Assembly: GCF_013410745.1 (NCBI RefSeq)
Contig: NZ_JACCFY010000001.1
Location: 3,038,001-3,102,000 of the forward strand
Length of the DNA: 64,000 bases
Source: Nesterenkonia xinjiangensis
GTDB taxonomy: Bacteria; Actinomycetota; Actinomycetes; Actinomycetales; Micrococcaceae
Direction: 5' to 3'
This document shows positions 20,740-28,721 of the stretch, in pieces. Position numbers and translations under genes: made by a program. The notes beneath the pieces were generated by a model. The model did no database searches. It had not been told where the DNA came from and saw nothing but the letters and a program-made list of their open reading frames with translations. The number at the start of each line of letters is the position of its first letter. The stretch's first letter is position 1.

Positions 20740-20812
20740 GGCCCCATCGTATAGCGGCCTAGTACGCCGCCCTCTCACGGCGGTAACGCGGGTTCGAATC
20801 CCGCTGGGGTCA
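20740..20812 (+). tRNA. tRNA-Glu (anticodon CTC), copy 1
   Basis: A 73-nt cloverleaf has acceptor arm GGCCCCA/TGGGGTC, discriminator A, T-arm GGTTCGAATCC and anticodon loop CTCTCAC, giving CTC, which decodes GAG. No CCA is encoded (CGG follows the discriminator). The mature sequence is identical to copy 2. Confidence 0.95.
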
Positions 20813-20860
20813 CGGTCGATGGTCTCCTGTTCCTTTCGAGGGGCGGAGGCCATCTCTCCG

Positions 20861-20883
20861 TCAGCTGCCTTGACGGCAGCTGA
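20861..20883 (+). terminator. hairpin between the two tRNA-Glu genes
   Basis: Arms TCAGCTGCC (20861-20869) and GGCAGCTGA (20875-20883) pair over 9 bp around a 5-nt loop and are followed by AAAAG. It may end the first tRNA transcript or guide processing of a common precursor. Confidence 0.5.
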
Positions 20884-20894
20884 AAAGTGAATAT

Positions 20895-20967
20895 GGCCCC
20901 ATCGTATAGCGGCCTAGTACGCCGCCCTCTCACGGCGGTAACGCGGGTTCGAATCCCGCTGGGGTCA
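20895..20967 (+). tRNA. tRNA-Glu (anticodon CTC), copy 2
   Basis: This 73-nt gene is identical to the copy at 20740, with anticodon CTC. Here CCA follows the discriminator at 20968-20970, so the 3' end may be encoded, unlike copy 1. A 17-bp terminator hairpin follows at once. Confidence 0.95.
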
Positions 20968-20975
20968 CCATATTC

Positions 20976-21011
20976 AGAAATGCCTCGGATCACATGATCC
21001 GAGGCATTTCT
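20976..21011 (+). terminator. terminator of the tRNA cluster
   Basis: Arms 20976-20992 (AGAAATGCCTCGGATCA) and 20995-21011 are perfectly complementary over 17 bp around CA, and are followed by a T-rich TCTGTCTG. This is the strongest rho-independent-like terminator in the window. Confidence 0.9.
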
Positions 21012-21098
21012 TCTGTCTGCCGGCACCACCGGCCTTTCTCCCTTCTCCGGCGATCAGGGAATCTATAGGATGCAGGAGGAAGCTCCGAGAGGTTGCCC

Positions 21099-23531
21099 AT
21101 GACTGGTGCCCGTCCCCAGGCCGCCCCCGGCGGCGCAGACTTGATGATGGTCGAGGCAGACTGGAAGCGCGCGCTCGACCACTGGCAGTCGCGCCCGGCG
21201 GCGGCCCTCTTGGTCGAGGGTGAGCACGGTGCGCCGAGCGAACGCTTCATCCAGGAGCTGGCCCGAGCGACGGGAACCCGCCTGCATCTGCTCGGCGCCG
21301 ACGGGAGGGTTACGGCTGAGGCGGTCTCCACCGTGGTCTCCACCGTGCTGTGCCCCCACCTGGAGACGCCTGCCCACGGGCCCGGAGCCGTCCTGGTACC
21401 CGGAGCGGACCGCCTCGACACGAGTTCGCTGACCGCGCTGGATGGCCTGCTGCGGCAGGAACGCGTGCCCGTGATGCTGACCTGTTGGCCCGGTTCGGAC
21501 TTCGGGTATCGCTTCGCCCGGGTCGCGGGTGCGCCGCGAGGGCTTCGCGTGAGCCTGGACATGCTCCCGGTTGCCGCGACCCAGCGGCTGCTCACGCGGC
21601 TCTTGGGCGTCCCTCCCACCCAGACCCTGACCCGCTACCTCCACCAGGTCTCCGGGGGACATGTCCTCGAGCTGGAGGACGTGGTGGAGGTCGGACTCGT
21701 CGAGGGTTGGATCAGCGCCGCCGGCCGGCGGGCGTCGATCGCGCGACTGCCGGACTGGCTGGATCGGCGCACGGCGCGTGGGACGGTCCGCAGACTTCGG
21801 GAGGGCACGACGCCCGTGGGCCTCGACGTGCTTCAGCAACTCGCCGAGCTTGGGCCGCGCGACCTCTCCTCGCTGGCCGCAGACTCCACGACGCGGGACG
21901 CGGTCTTCGGGCTGGAAGCGGCAGGTCTGGTCGTCCTGGACCGTTCCACGGTCGGGCTCAGCTGTGCCGCGCACCAGCATGCCCTCTCCTGCGACACCGA
22001 GAGGTCGGAACGGTCGCGCGGTGAGCCGGCGCCGGAGTCCGCGCTGGGTAGGGCGCTGCGCGGTGAGCCGGTCGGGGAGGAGGAGGGAATCACCAGAGCC
22101 TCGCAGCTGCTGCGCAACGGGCTCCTGTCCCAGATGCGGGTGCTGCTGCGTCGCATGGATGCCCATGATCCCCGGGTGTCCTGTCTCGAGGCAGCCGCTC
22201 TGGCCGCACAGGGGGCACCGGCTGCAGGACTCGCGGTGTTGGACGCCGGGGATCCTCCCGTGACTGGCGGTGTCGCGACCCTCGCTCACGAGCTGCGGAG
22301 CTTCATCCGTTTCGGCCTCCTCGGCGACCAGGGTGACCCGTCGGGGCCGCGATCAGACCTCAGCGGTCGGCTGTGCACCTTCCGCGAGACCCGGGCCACG
22401 GAGTATCTGCGACGCTTCTGCGCGCCGGCTCCGGGCTCGTGGGCCCCGGTCCTGGGCGACACCGCCCTCAGCGGTGATCTGCAGCCCCTTCAGGTGGAGA
22501 CCTACACCCTGCTCGCACTCGATGCCTACGCCGCTGCGCTGGCCGGCCACAGAGACAGGGCCCGCACGGCGCTCCAGGCTCTCGAGCAGTTCGGTGAGCA
22601 GGGAATCCCCCTGGTGTGCCTGTCCTGGGTCGCCGAACGGGTCAGCGTCGCCCGTGTCCTGCTCGATGCCGCGGATTCGCTGCTCCCCGAGGACTGGACC
22701 ACCCGGCAGGTCCCGGAGCGCACGCTCGCCATGGCTCTGGCCGTCGGCATCGTCGAGGTGTTCCGCGACGTCGTCCGCGGGGTCCGCCCGGAGAGCCTCC
22801 ACGGCCGGCTGGAGGATCTCTGGAGCGAGTTCGAGGCCGGTGGGCCGGGCGGCCACGTCACGCGCATGCAGCTGGAGGCGCTGGACTTCCTCATCGACGG
22901 GGAGCGATCGAGGGATCTCATCGGGCCGCCAGGGGTCGCGGTGACGAGGGTGGGGGAGTCTTACGGGGATGCCTGGGTGACGGCGATGCTCGGGCTGGCG
23001 CGGCTGCTCCACGCCCCGGCTGAGGCCGTCGGCTCCCTCGTCCGGTCCCAGACGAGCGATGAAGCGACCGTCCCTGGGGTGCGTCGTCTCATGCTCCGCT
23101 GTCTGGCGCTGCGGCGCGCGCGGGAACTCGCGACGACGGACCTCGTCCTGCTGCTGCAGGCCTGCCGACGGGTCGACGTCGAGGAGGAGATCCTGGACAT
23201 GCTCTCTGCGCACATCGCAGGAGATGCAATCCAGATCAGGGCCTCCATACAGCGGCTGGGGACGAGCCATCCCCGGCTGCATGTCTGGGAGCATCTTGAC
23301 AGCTCGGGGGAGGGCCCCCTGCGGTGGAACGAGGTCTATGCGACGTTGTCGCCCCGTGAGCGAGAGACGGTCGCGCTTCTGATGAATGGGCTCCGATCCG
23401 CCGATGTGGCTGAGAGGCTGGGGATCAGCCCCCGCACGGTGCAGACCCATATCCGTCACGTGTACCGGAAGCTCGGCGTGGGCTCCCGCACGGCACTGCG
23501 TGCCCTTCTCACCCGGGGGAGTCCTCGCTGA
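21099..23531 (+). CDS. large LuxR-type transcriptional regulator, LAL-like, Walker A not recognisable
   Basis: This 810-residue protein ends in a LuxR helix-turn-helix (LSPRERETVALLMNGLRSAD, then ADVAERLGISPRTVQTHIRH, about residues 750-785). The N-terminal region is laid out like a STAND/LAL NTPase, with an LLVEGEHGAP strand where a Walker A should be and a VLVPGADRL Walker B-like strand, but no GxxxxGKS/T is present. The middle is helical and Ala/Leu-rich. The ATG has an AGAGG site; a TTG two codons earlier is less likely. Its stop overlaps the next gene's ATG by 1 bp. Ligand and targets are unknown. Confidence 0.85.
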   Translation: MTGARPQAAPGGADLMMVEADWKRALDHWQSRPAAALLVEGEHGAPSERFIQELARATGTRLHLLGADGRVTAEAVSTVVSTVLCPHLETPAHGPGAVLVPGADRLDTSSLTALDGLLRQERVPVMLTCWPGSDFGYRFARVAGAPRGLRVSLDMLPVAATQRLLTRLLGVPPTQTLTRYLHQVSGGHVLELEDVVEVGLVEGWISAAGRRASIARLPDWLDRRTARGTVRRLREGTTPVGLDVLQQLAELGPRDLSSLAADSTTRDAVFGLEAAGLVVLDRSTVGLSCAAHQHALSCDTERSERSRGEPAPESALGRALRGEPVGEEEGITRASQLLRNGLLSQMRVLLRRMDAHDPRVSCLEAAALAAQGAPAAGLAVLDAGDPPVTGGVATLAHELRSFIRFGLLGDQGDPSGPRSDLSGRLCTFRETRATEYLRRFCAPAPGSWAPVLGDTALSGDLQPLQVETYTLLALDAYAAALAGHRDRARTALQALEQFGEQGIPLVCLSWVAERVSVARVLLDAADSLLPEDWTTRQVPERTLAMALAVGIVEVFRDVVRGVRPESLHGRLEDLWSEFEAGGPGGHVTRMQLEALDFLIDGERSRDLIGPPGVAVTRVGESYGDAWVTAMLGLARLLHAPAEAVGSLVRSQTSDEATVPGVRRLMLRCLALRRARELATTDLVLLLQACRRVDVEEEILDMLSAHIAGDAIQIRASIQRLGTSHPRLHVWEHLDSSGEGPLRWNEVYATLSPRERETVALLMNGLRSADVAERLGISPRTVQTHIRHVYRKLGVGSRTALRALLTRGSPR

Positions 23532-26113
23532 TGCTGATGCCGCCCCTTCTTGTGGAGGCCCCGGACTTCCGCCCCTCCCGTGCACTGGCGGAGGCCCTGC
23601 TCACCGTCGACGACTACGACGTGGCCGCCGTGATGATCCCGGCCCTCTGGGGCGCCGACGAGCTGCTCGGCGAATTGGCGGGGCGGACCCGAGTGCATCG
23701 GCTGCGCCACGACGCCACATCGGGGGAGTCTCTCGCCTCAGCACTCGGGCCGCCAGGGGTGGAGAATGACGCGGGCGCAGTGGGCTTCATCGTTGTCCAG
23801 CACCCTGCAGAGCTGGAGGGACGGCGGTTCAGCGAGCTGCTGGAGTTCGTGTCCGGCCGGCCCCTGACCGTGTTGCTGATCCTGCGGAGCCAGCAGGACC
23901 TGCCGGAGTCGGTCATCCGGCACGGACGCACCGGCCGGGTGGTGACTCTTGCCGTGCGGGCGCTCACGCCGGAGGACACCGTTCGTGCGATGGTCCGAGA
24001 GCTGGGTGGTCCGGTGACTTCGCTGGCGGCCCGGCGCACGGTGCTGCTCAGCGGAGGCCACCCCCAAGCGGTGAACATGGTGCTCGACCGGGCGCGTCGC
24101 ACCCAGGTGCTGAGACCAGTCGACGGTGTCTGGAGGTGGGAGCCCGAGGAGCCCGCCTTCCGCCGCAGGCTGGCCGAAGAGCTTCCGGAGCTGATGCGTG
24201 GCTTGGAGGAGAAGGAGCATGAGCTCCTCCGCCTGATCTCCTGTGCCTGGCGACTGCCGGAGTCCTGGGCGGTCCGGGAGTTCGGAGTCTGCGTAGTGGA
24301 CAGTCTGCGGGCGCAGGGCCTCATCGGTGTGGATGCCCCGGCTCCTCATGGCCCTCCGGAGCTCAGGATCACCTCGGAGCTGCTGGAGAGCGGCATCGCC
24401 GACCGGATGCGCCCTGCCGAATCGGCTCGCCTCTGGCATGTCATGGGGGCGACGGTCCCCCGGGTCGGGATCGGCGCGACGGCCGAGATCGGCCTGATCT
24501 GGTGGGCGGCACGCGTGGGGGAGCAGGTCGGTGTCGAGGAGGCGCTGCGCGCGGCACGCGGGGCGATCTCACGCTCCTGGTACGGGCCGGGGATCGCGGT
24601 GCTGGACGCGATGGCGGAGGATCCCGGCCCCACGGCGCGGGTGCTCCGTGCCCGCGCCATGCTCGGACTGGGACGCGTGCGGGAGGCGCTCCAGGATCTC
24701 GGGCGGCTCGTCCGGCACTCTCCGGGGGACACCGCCCCGTCCTCTGAGCGGCTCGACGCGCTGCGGCAGGGGCTCCTCCTGGCGCGTAGGCTGAGCCTCT
24801 TCCAGCCGGCTGCGGCGGCCCCGCTGGTCCGGCAGCTCTCCGCGGTGCTGGGGCCGGGGACGACTCCGACACTCGACCGGATCGTCGGCATGGCCGACGA
24901 AGCCGTCTGCCCAGGAGATCCTGAGGACGTCGAAGGCGCCCGCCGGTGGCTCCAGGAAGTGCGCCGGATCCACCAGGAGGCCCCCTGTGACGAGGCTGCC
25001 GTGGCCCAGCTCCATGTCGGCGCCCGCCTCGGTCTCGGACGGCATCCGGACCTCGGACGCCTGGTCCTGTCCTTGCTGCTGGACCAGCTGGCCCGTGAAG
25101 GTGGCCGGCCGGATGTCGAGGAGGCCGCACACAGCCTCCTGCTGATGATCACCATGGTCACGGGGTGGCATACCGACACCCTGCGCCTCGACGTCGGGAC
25201 CTGGCGTCACGGGGCCGCGAACCCGGCGACGGGCGCCGCCGTGGCCGACACGGTCGGGGCCGTCGCCGCCATGCAGGAGGACCGCATGCACACCGCCGCC
25301 CAGTTCGCCGTCTCGGCGATGGCGTCCTGGGAGTGGGACGACCCCTACGGCCTTCTGCCGTTCGCCTCCGCCGTGCACGCCGCCTGCGCCTCGTACGTGG
25401 ACCCTGAGGTCGCCGCCGAGGCCCATCGTGATCTGCGTCTCCGTGGGTTCGAGGAGTCCGCGGGCTTCCCGGCGCTGCGCCTGGCCACTGCCGGAATGGC
25501 CCTGGTAGGGAGCGGCCCCGGTGCCTTCGAGGTCGCCGATGCCCTCGTGCGGCTCGCGGAGCGTGCCCGTGAGGCAGGGGAGTGGGCCCAGGAGCAGCAG
25601 CTGCTCCTGCTCGGAGCGCTCAGCGGCTGGCCTCCCGCTGCTGACGCGATCGGGGAGTCGTCGTGGGGGCGCAGCACGGGCCGGGCCCGCATGATCGGGA
25701 TCCTCGGGGAAGCGATGATCACCGAGTCCGACACGAGGGCCCTGGAGATCGCGGATGTGCTGCTGCAGGCCGGGGCCAGGTTCTTCGGTCTGGCGGTGCT
25801 CATGGTCCGTTGGCAGAGACGCCATGAACTCGACCTGTCCCAGCGGGCCTGGATCGTGCGGACCGTGCTGGAGGCGCGGAGACGGGCGCCGGAGGGCTCG
25901 TGGGTGTTGAGCACCTTCACCGAGCTCGACCTCTCGTCCCGGGAGGAGCAGGTCCTCGGGCTGTTGCGCCGCGGCGAGCCGACCCGCCAGGTGGCCCGCA
26001 TCCTGAGACTGTCACCACGTACGGTGGAGGCCACGATCTCCCAGCTGCTCCAGCGGTTCTCCTGTCGGAACCGCATGGAGCTGATGGAACTCGGACTGGT
26101 GGACCTGGAATGA
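23531..26113 (+). CDS. second large LuxR-type regulator, LAL-like, Walker A not recognisable
   Basis: This 860-residue protein shares the architecture of its upstream neighbour: a degenerate N-terminal ATPase-like region (DDYDVAAVMIPALWGADELL, no P-loop), a long helical repeat-like middle and a C-terminal LuxR helix-turn-helix (LSSREEQVLGLLRRGEPTRQ, VARILRLSPRTVEATISQLL). The ATG shares its A with the preceding TGA, so the two are translationally coupled and may form a heteromeric regulator. The proteins are only distantly similar by eye, indicating old duplication or separate origins. No ligand domain is recognised. Confidence 0.85.
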   Translation: MLMPPLLVEAPDFRPSRALAEALLTVDDYDVAAVMIPALWGADELLGELAGRTRVHRLRHDATSGESLASALGPPGVENDAGAVGFIVVQHPAELEGRRFSELLEFVSGRPLTVLLILRSQQDLPESVIRHGRTGRVVTLAVRALTPEDTVRAMVRELGGPVTSLAARRTVLLSGGHPQAVNMVLDRARRTQVLRPVDGVWRWEPEEPAFRRRLAEELPELMRGLEEKEHELLRLISCAWRLPESWAVREFGVCVVDSLRAQGLIGVDAPAPHGPPELRITSELLESGIADRMRPAESARLWHVMGATVPRVGIGATAEIGLIWWAARVGEQVGVEEALRAARGAISRSWYGPGIAVLDAMAEDPGPTARVLRARAMLGLGRVREALQDLGRLVRHSPGDTAPSSERLDALRQGLLLARRLSLFQPAAAAPLVRQLSAVLGPGTTPTLDRIVGMADEAVCPGDPEDVEGARRWLQEVRRIHQEAPCDEAAVAQLHVGARLGLGRHPDLGRLVLSLLLDQLAREGGRPDVEEAAHSLLLMITMVTGWHTDTLRLDVGTWRHGAANPATGAAVADTVGAVAAMQEDRMHTAAQFAVSAMASWEWDDPYGLLPFASAVHAACASYVDPEVAAEAHRDLRLRGFEESAGFPALRLATAGMALVGSGPGAFEVADALVRLAERAREAGEWAQEQQLLLLGALSGWPPAADAIGESSWGRSTGRARMIGILGEAMITESDTRALEIADVLLQAGARFFGLAVLMVRWQRRHELDLSQRAWIVRTVLEARRRAPEGSWVLSTFTELDLSSREEQVLGLLRRGEPTRQVARILRLSPRTVEATISQLLQRFSCRNRMELMELGLVDLE

Positions 26114-26140
26114 CAGGGGACGTCCCGGCCGGACGGTGAC

Positions 26141-26160
26141 GTCCCATGGGATCATGGGAC
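26141..26160. repeat. inverted repeat at the thiL start
   Basis: GTCCCATG (26141-26148) and CATGGGAC (26153-26160) are perfect inverted arms separated by GGAT. The right arm overlaps the proposed -10 box (GATCAT, 26150-26155) and ends 2 bp before the thiL ATG. It could be an operator or a short terminator for the LuxR pair. Confidence 0.45.
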
Positions 26161-26162
26161 CC

Positions 26163-27293
26163 ATGTCAGAGACCCGCCCCGCCGACCCCGCCGACCCTGA
26201 AGGCGCTGACACGGTCCAGCAGCTCGGAGAGGACGTGGTCCTCGCGGCCCTGCGCGAGGTCATCGATGCCCACAACGCTCACAACGCCCCTGATGCCCAT
26301 CGTGCCCCGGCCCCTCCTGGGCGAGGGGTGCCGGTGGGCATGCCTGTGGGTCCGGGCGACGACGCCGCAGTGCTCCGGCTGGAGGACCCTCGGCTGGTGG
26401 CCACCACCGACACCATGTCCCAGGACCAGGACTTCCGTCCCGGCTGGTGGGCCTATCCCGCCGAGGCCGCGCATGGCGTCGGGACCAAGGCCGCGGCTCA
26501 GAACCTCTCGGACCTCAGCGCCATGGGCGCTCGTCCGGTCGCACTGTTGGTGAGCCTCACTCTGCCTCCGCAGACCCGCCTGGACTGGGCAGTGGGCGTC
26601 ATGTCCGGGATCGCGGCGGCGGCCACGGCGCCCGGCGCTGCGGGGTGTGTGATCGCCGGCGGGGACCTCGGCTCCGGCGATGTCGTGTCGGTGACCATCA
26701 CTGCGCTGGGGACGCCGACCGGGGCGAGGAGCCTGCTGCGCTCGGGGGCGCGGCCGGGAGATCAGCTGGCCGTGTGCGGGCCGCTGGGTCGGGCCGCCGC
26801 CGGTCTGGCGGTGTTGGAAGGGGAGGTGTCGCCCGCGCGGGGCGCCGAATCTCTGCTGGAGGCCTGCCTCGATGCCCAGCGCCGTCCCGCCCCGGACCTG
26901 ACGGCGGGGCCCCGGGCGCTGGCCTCCGGCGCGACCGCGGGACTTGACGTCTCCGATGGGCTGCTGCGCGACGCGGACCGGCTGGCCCGGGCGTCCGAGG
27001 TCGCCCTCGTCCTCGAGGAGCAGTCTCTTGCCGAGGAGATCACTGCGCTGGGCCGTCTGGACGCGCACAGCTCCCGCGGGTGGGTGCTCGGCGGGGGAGA
27101 GGACTATGCCCTGCTCGCGACCTTCCCCGGTGAGGCAGACCTGCCCGAGGGTTTCCGTCGGATAGGAGAGGTGCGCAGTTGCGACGGTGCCCCCGGCGTG
27201 TTCGCCGGGGGCACCGTCAGCGCTGGATGGGACTCGCTCCGGCAGGGCGAGGGGCCCGCCTCGAGGTCCGGCTCTCAGTCCTGCGGGAAGTGA
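26163..27293 (+). CDS. thiL: thiamine-monophosphate kinase
   Basis: This 376-residue enzyme phosphorylates thiamine monophosphate to the active cofactor thiamine diphosphate. PGDDAAVL (about residue 64) and TTDTMSQDQDF bind Mg and nucleotide; GTKAAAQNLSDLSAMGARP, GGDLGSGDVVSV and GLDVSDGLLRDADRLA are typical ThiL/PurM-fold motifs, and GGGEDYALL is near the C-terminus. An upstream in-frame start at 26136 exists, but the ATG at 26163 fits the family and has GATCAT 7 nt before it. No TPP riboswitch is apparent. The 3' end overlaps the convergent ugd gene by 19 bp. Confidence 0.95.
   Translation: MSETRPADPADPEGADTVQQLGEDVVLAALREVIDAHNAHNAPDAHRAPAPPGRGVPVGMPVGPGDDAAVLRLEDPRLVATTDTMSQDQDFRPGWWAYPAEAAHGVGTKAAAQNLSDLSAMGARPVALLVSLTLPPQTRLDWAVGVMSGIAAAATAPGAAGCVIAGGDLGSGDVVSVTITALGTPTGARSLLRSGARPGDQLAVCGPLGRAAAGLAVLEGEVSPARGAESLLEACLDAQRRPAPDLTAGPRALASGATAGLDVSDGLLRDADRLARASEVALVLEEQSLAEEITALGRLDAHSSRGWVLGGGEDYALLATFPGEADLPEGFRRIGEVRSCDGAPGVFAGGTVSAGWDSLRQGEGPASRSGSQSCGK
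27183..27218 (-). terminator. 16-bp hairpin inside thiL, probable ugd terminator
   Basis: Arms 27183-27198 (GACGGTGCCCCCGGCG) and 27203-27218 pair perfectly around TGTT. It lies 57 bp past the ugd stop on the minus strand but within thiL codons on the plus strand, 75 bp before the thiL stop. It most likely ends ugd transcription; its effect on thiL is unclear. Confidence 0.7.
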
Positions 27294-28603
27294 CGGCCGA
27301 GCTGGGCGAAAGTCCAGCCGGCGCCCTCCCACTGCGCGGCGTCGAGCACGTGGCGGGCGTCAAGGAAGTTCTTCGCGGCCACCACTCCGTCCAGGTCGGC
27401 GGGAGTCAATGCCTTGAACTCATCCCATTCGGTGGTCAGCACCACCAGATCGGCGTCCTGGGCGGCTTCGGACAGGGAGTCCACATAGCCCAGGCGCGGG
27501 AAGCGCTTCGCGGCGTTCGCATTGCCTTCCGGATCATGGACGAAGACCTCGGCGCCGGAGTTGAACAACCGGTTGGCCACATCCAGACCGGGGGAGTCGC
27601 GCACGTCGTCCGAGAGCGGCTTGAAGCTCACCCCGAGGACAGCGATGCGGCGCCCGCTGAGGTCCCCTAGGATCTGCTCGGCGAGGGTGACGACCCGGTC
27701 GCGGCGTCGCAGGTTGATCTGGTCCATCTCATTGAGGAAGTTCATCGTGTGGTCCAGGCCGAGCTCGGAGACCCTGGTCTGCAGGGCGCGGATGTCCTTG
27801 GGCAGGCAGCCGCCGCCGAAGCCGACCCCCGCGTTGAGGAACTTCCGACCGATGCGGGCGTCGTGACCGATCGCGTCCGCCAAGGTGCGGATGTCACCGC
27901 CGACAGTCTCGGTGACCTCGGAGAAGGCGTTGATGAAGGAGATCTTGGTGGCCAGGAAGGCGTTGGCGGCGACCTTGACCAGCTCGGCGGTCTCGAAGTC
28001 GGTGGCGACCCACGGCGTCTCGCGGCTCAGCGCGTCGGCGTAGACCTCGCGCAGCGTGGCCTCGTCCTCGGGGGAGTCCGTGCCGACCACCAGGCGGTCC
28101 GGGCGCAGCGTGTCCTGCACCGCGAAGCCTTCGCGGAGGAACTCGGGGTTCCAGGCCAGGGCGACCCTGACGCCCTCGCGGGACTCCTCGGCGACCAGGT
28201 CGCGCAGCCGCCTGGCGGTGCCGACCGGCACGGTCGACTTGCCGACGATCAGCGCGTCCTTGGTGATGGCGCGTGCGAGTCCGGCGGCGGCCGTGTCGAC
28301 GAACGTCATGTCCGCCCCGGTGCCGCCGCTCTGCTGGGGAGTGCCCACCGCGATGAAGTGGATGTCCGCCCAGCTGCCGACCGCGTCGAGGTCGGTGGTG
28401 AAGCGCAACCTGCCCGAGTCCACGTGGCGGCGGATGAGCTCCGGCAGGCCGGGTTCATGGAAGGGCAGCTCCCCGCGCGAGAGGCGTTCGATCTTCTCCG
28501 GGTCGACGTCGACTCCGACCACGTCGAAGCCGAGCTCCGCCATGCACGCCGCGTGCGTGGCGCCCAGATATCCGGTACCGATGACACTGATGTTCTTGAT
28601 CAC
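27275..28603 (-). CDS. ugd: UDP-glucose 6-dehydrogenase
   Basis: This 442-residue NAD-dependent enzyme oxidises UDP-glucose to UDP-glucuronate for surface polysaccharides. The N-terminal Rossmann motif VIGTGYLGATHAACMAELG is followed by VDVDPEKI. The catalytic Cys is in GVGFGGGCLPKDI (about residue 262), with KVAANAFLATKISFINAFSE before it and LGVSFKPLSDDVRDSP in the C-terminal domain. GTG at 28603 is chosen because it begins right before the Rossmann strand and a TATGAT box lies 6 nt upstream, so the mRNA is probably leaderless. galU (44891) would supply its substrate. Confidence 0.93.
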   Translation of the reverse strand: MIKNISVIGTGYLGATHAACMAELGFDVVGVDVDPEKIERLSRGELPFHEPGLPELIRRHVDSGRLRFTTDLDAVGSWADIHFIAVGTPQQSGGTGADMTFVDTAAAGLARAITKDALIVGKSTVPVGTARRLRDLVAEESREGVRVALAWNPEFLREGFAVQDTLRPDRLVVGTDSPEDEATLREVYADALSRETPWVATDFETAELVKVAANAFLATKISFINAFSEVTETVGGDIRTLADAIGHDARIGRKFLNAGVGFGGGCLPKDIRALQTRVSELGLDHTMNFLNEMDQINLRRRDRVVTLAEQILGDLSGRRIAVLGVSFKPLSDDVRDSPGLDVANRLFNSGAEVFVHDPEGNANAAKRFPRLGYVDSLSEAAQDADLVVLTTEWDEFKALTPADLDGVVAAKNFLDARHVLDAAQWEGAGWTFAQLGRHFPQD

Positions 28604-28721
28604 GGACCCATCATAGGTGCGTGAGTGGGGGAGCCGGCGGCACAACGTCCGGGCGGCGGGTCTGTGACGATCCAGGCGTCCGAGGCCAATGCGCGAGGGG
28701 GCGGCGACGTCGGCGGCGACC

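Noticed and set aside
20593-21029. Minus-strand small open frames with a shared peptide GIRTRVTAVRGRRTRPLYDG
   Set aside because: They are translations of the antisense of the two identical tRNA-Glu genes, a known source of spurious annotated proteins.
26114-26163. TPP riboswitch before thiL
   Set aside because: The gap is only 49 bp and shows neither the CUGAGA nor the ACCUGAUCUGG-like elements of a THI box.
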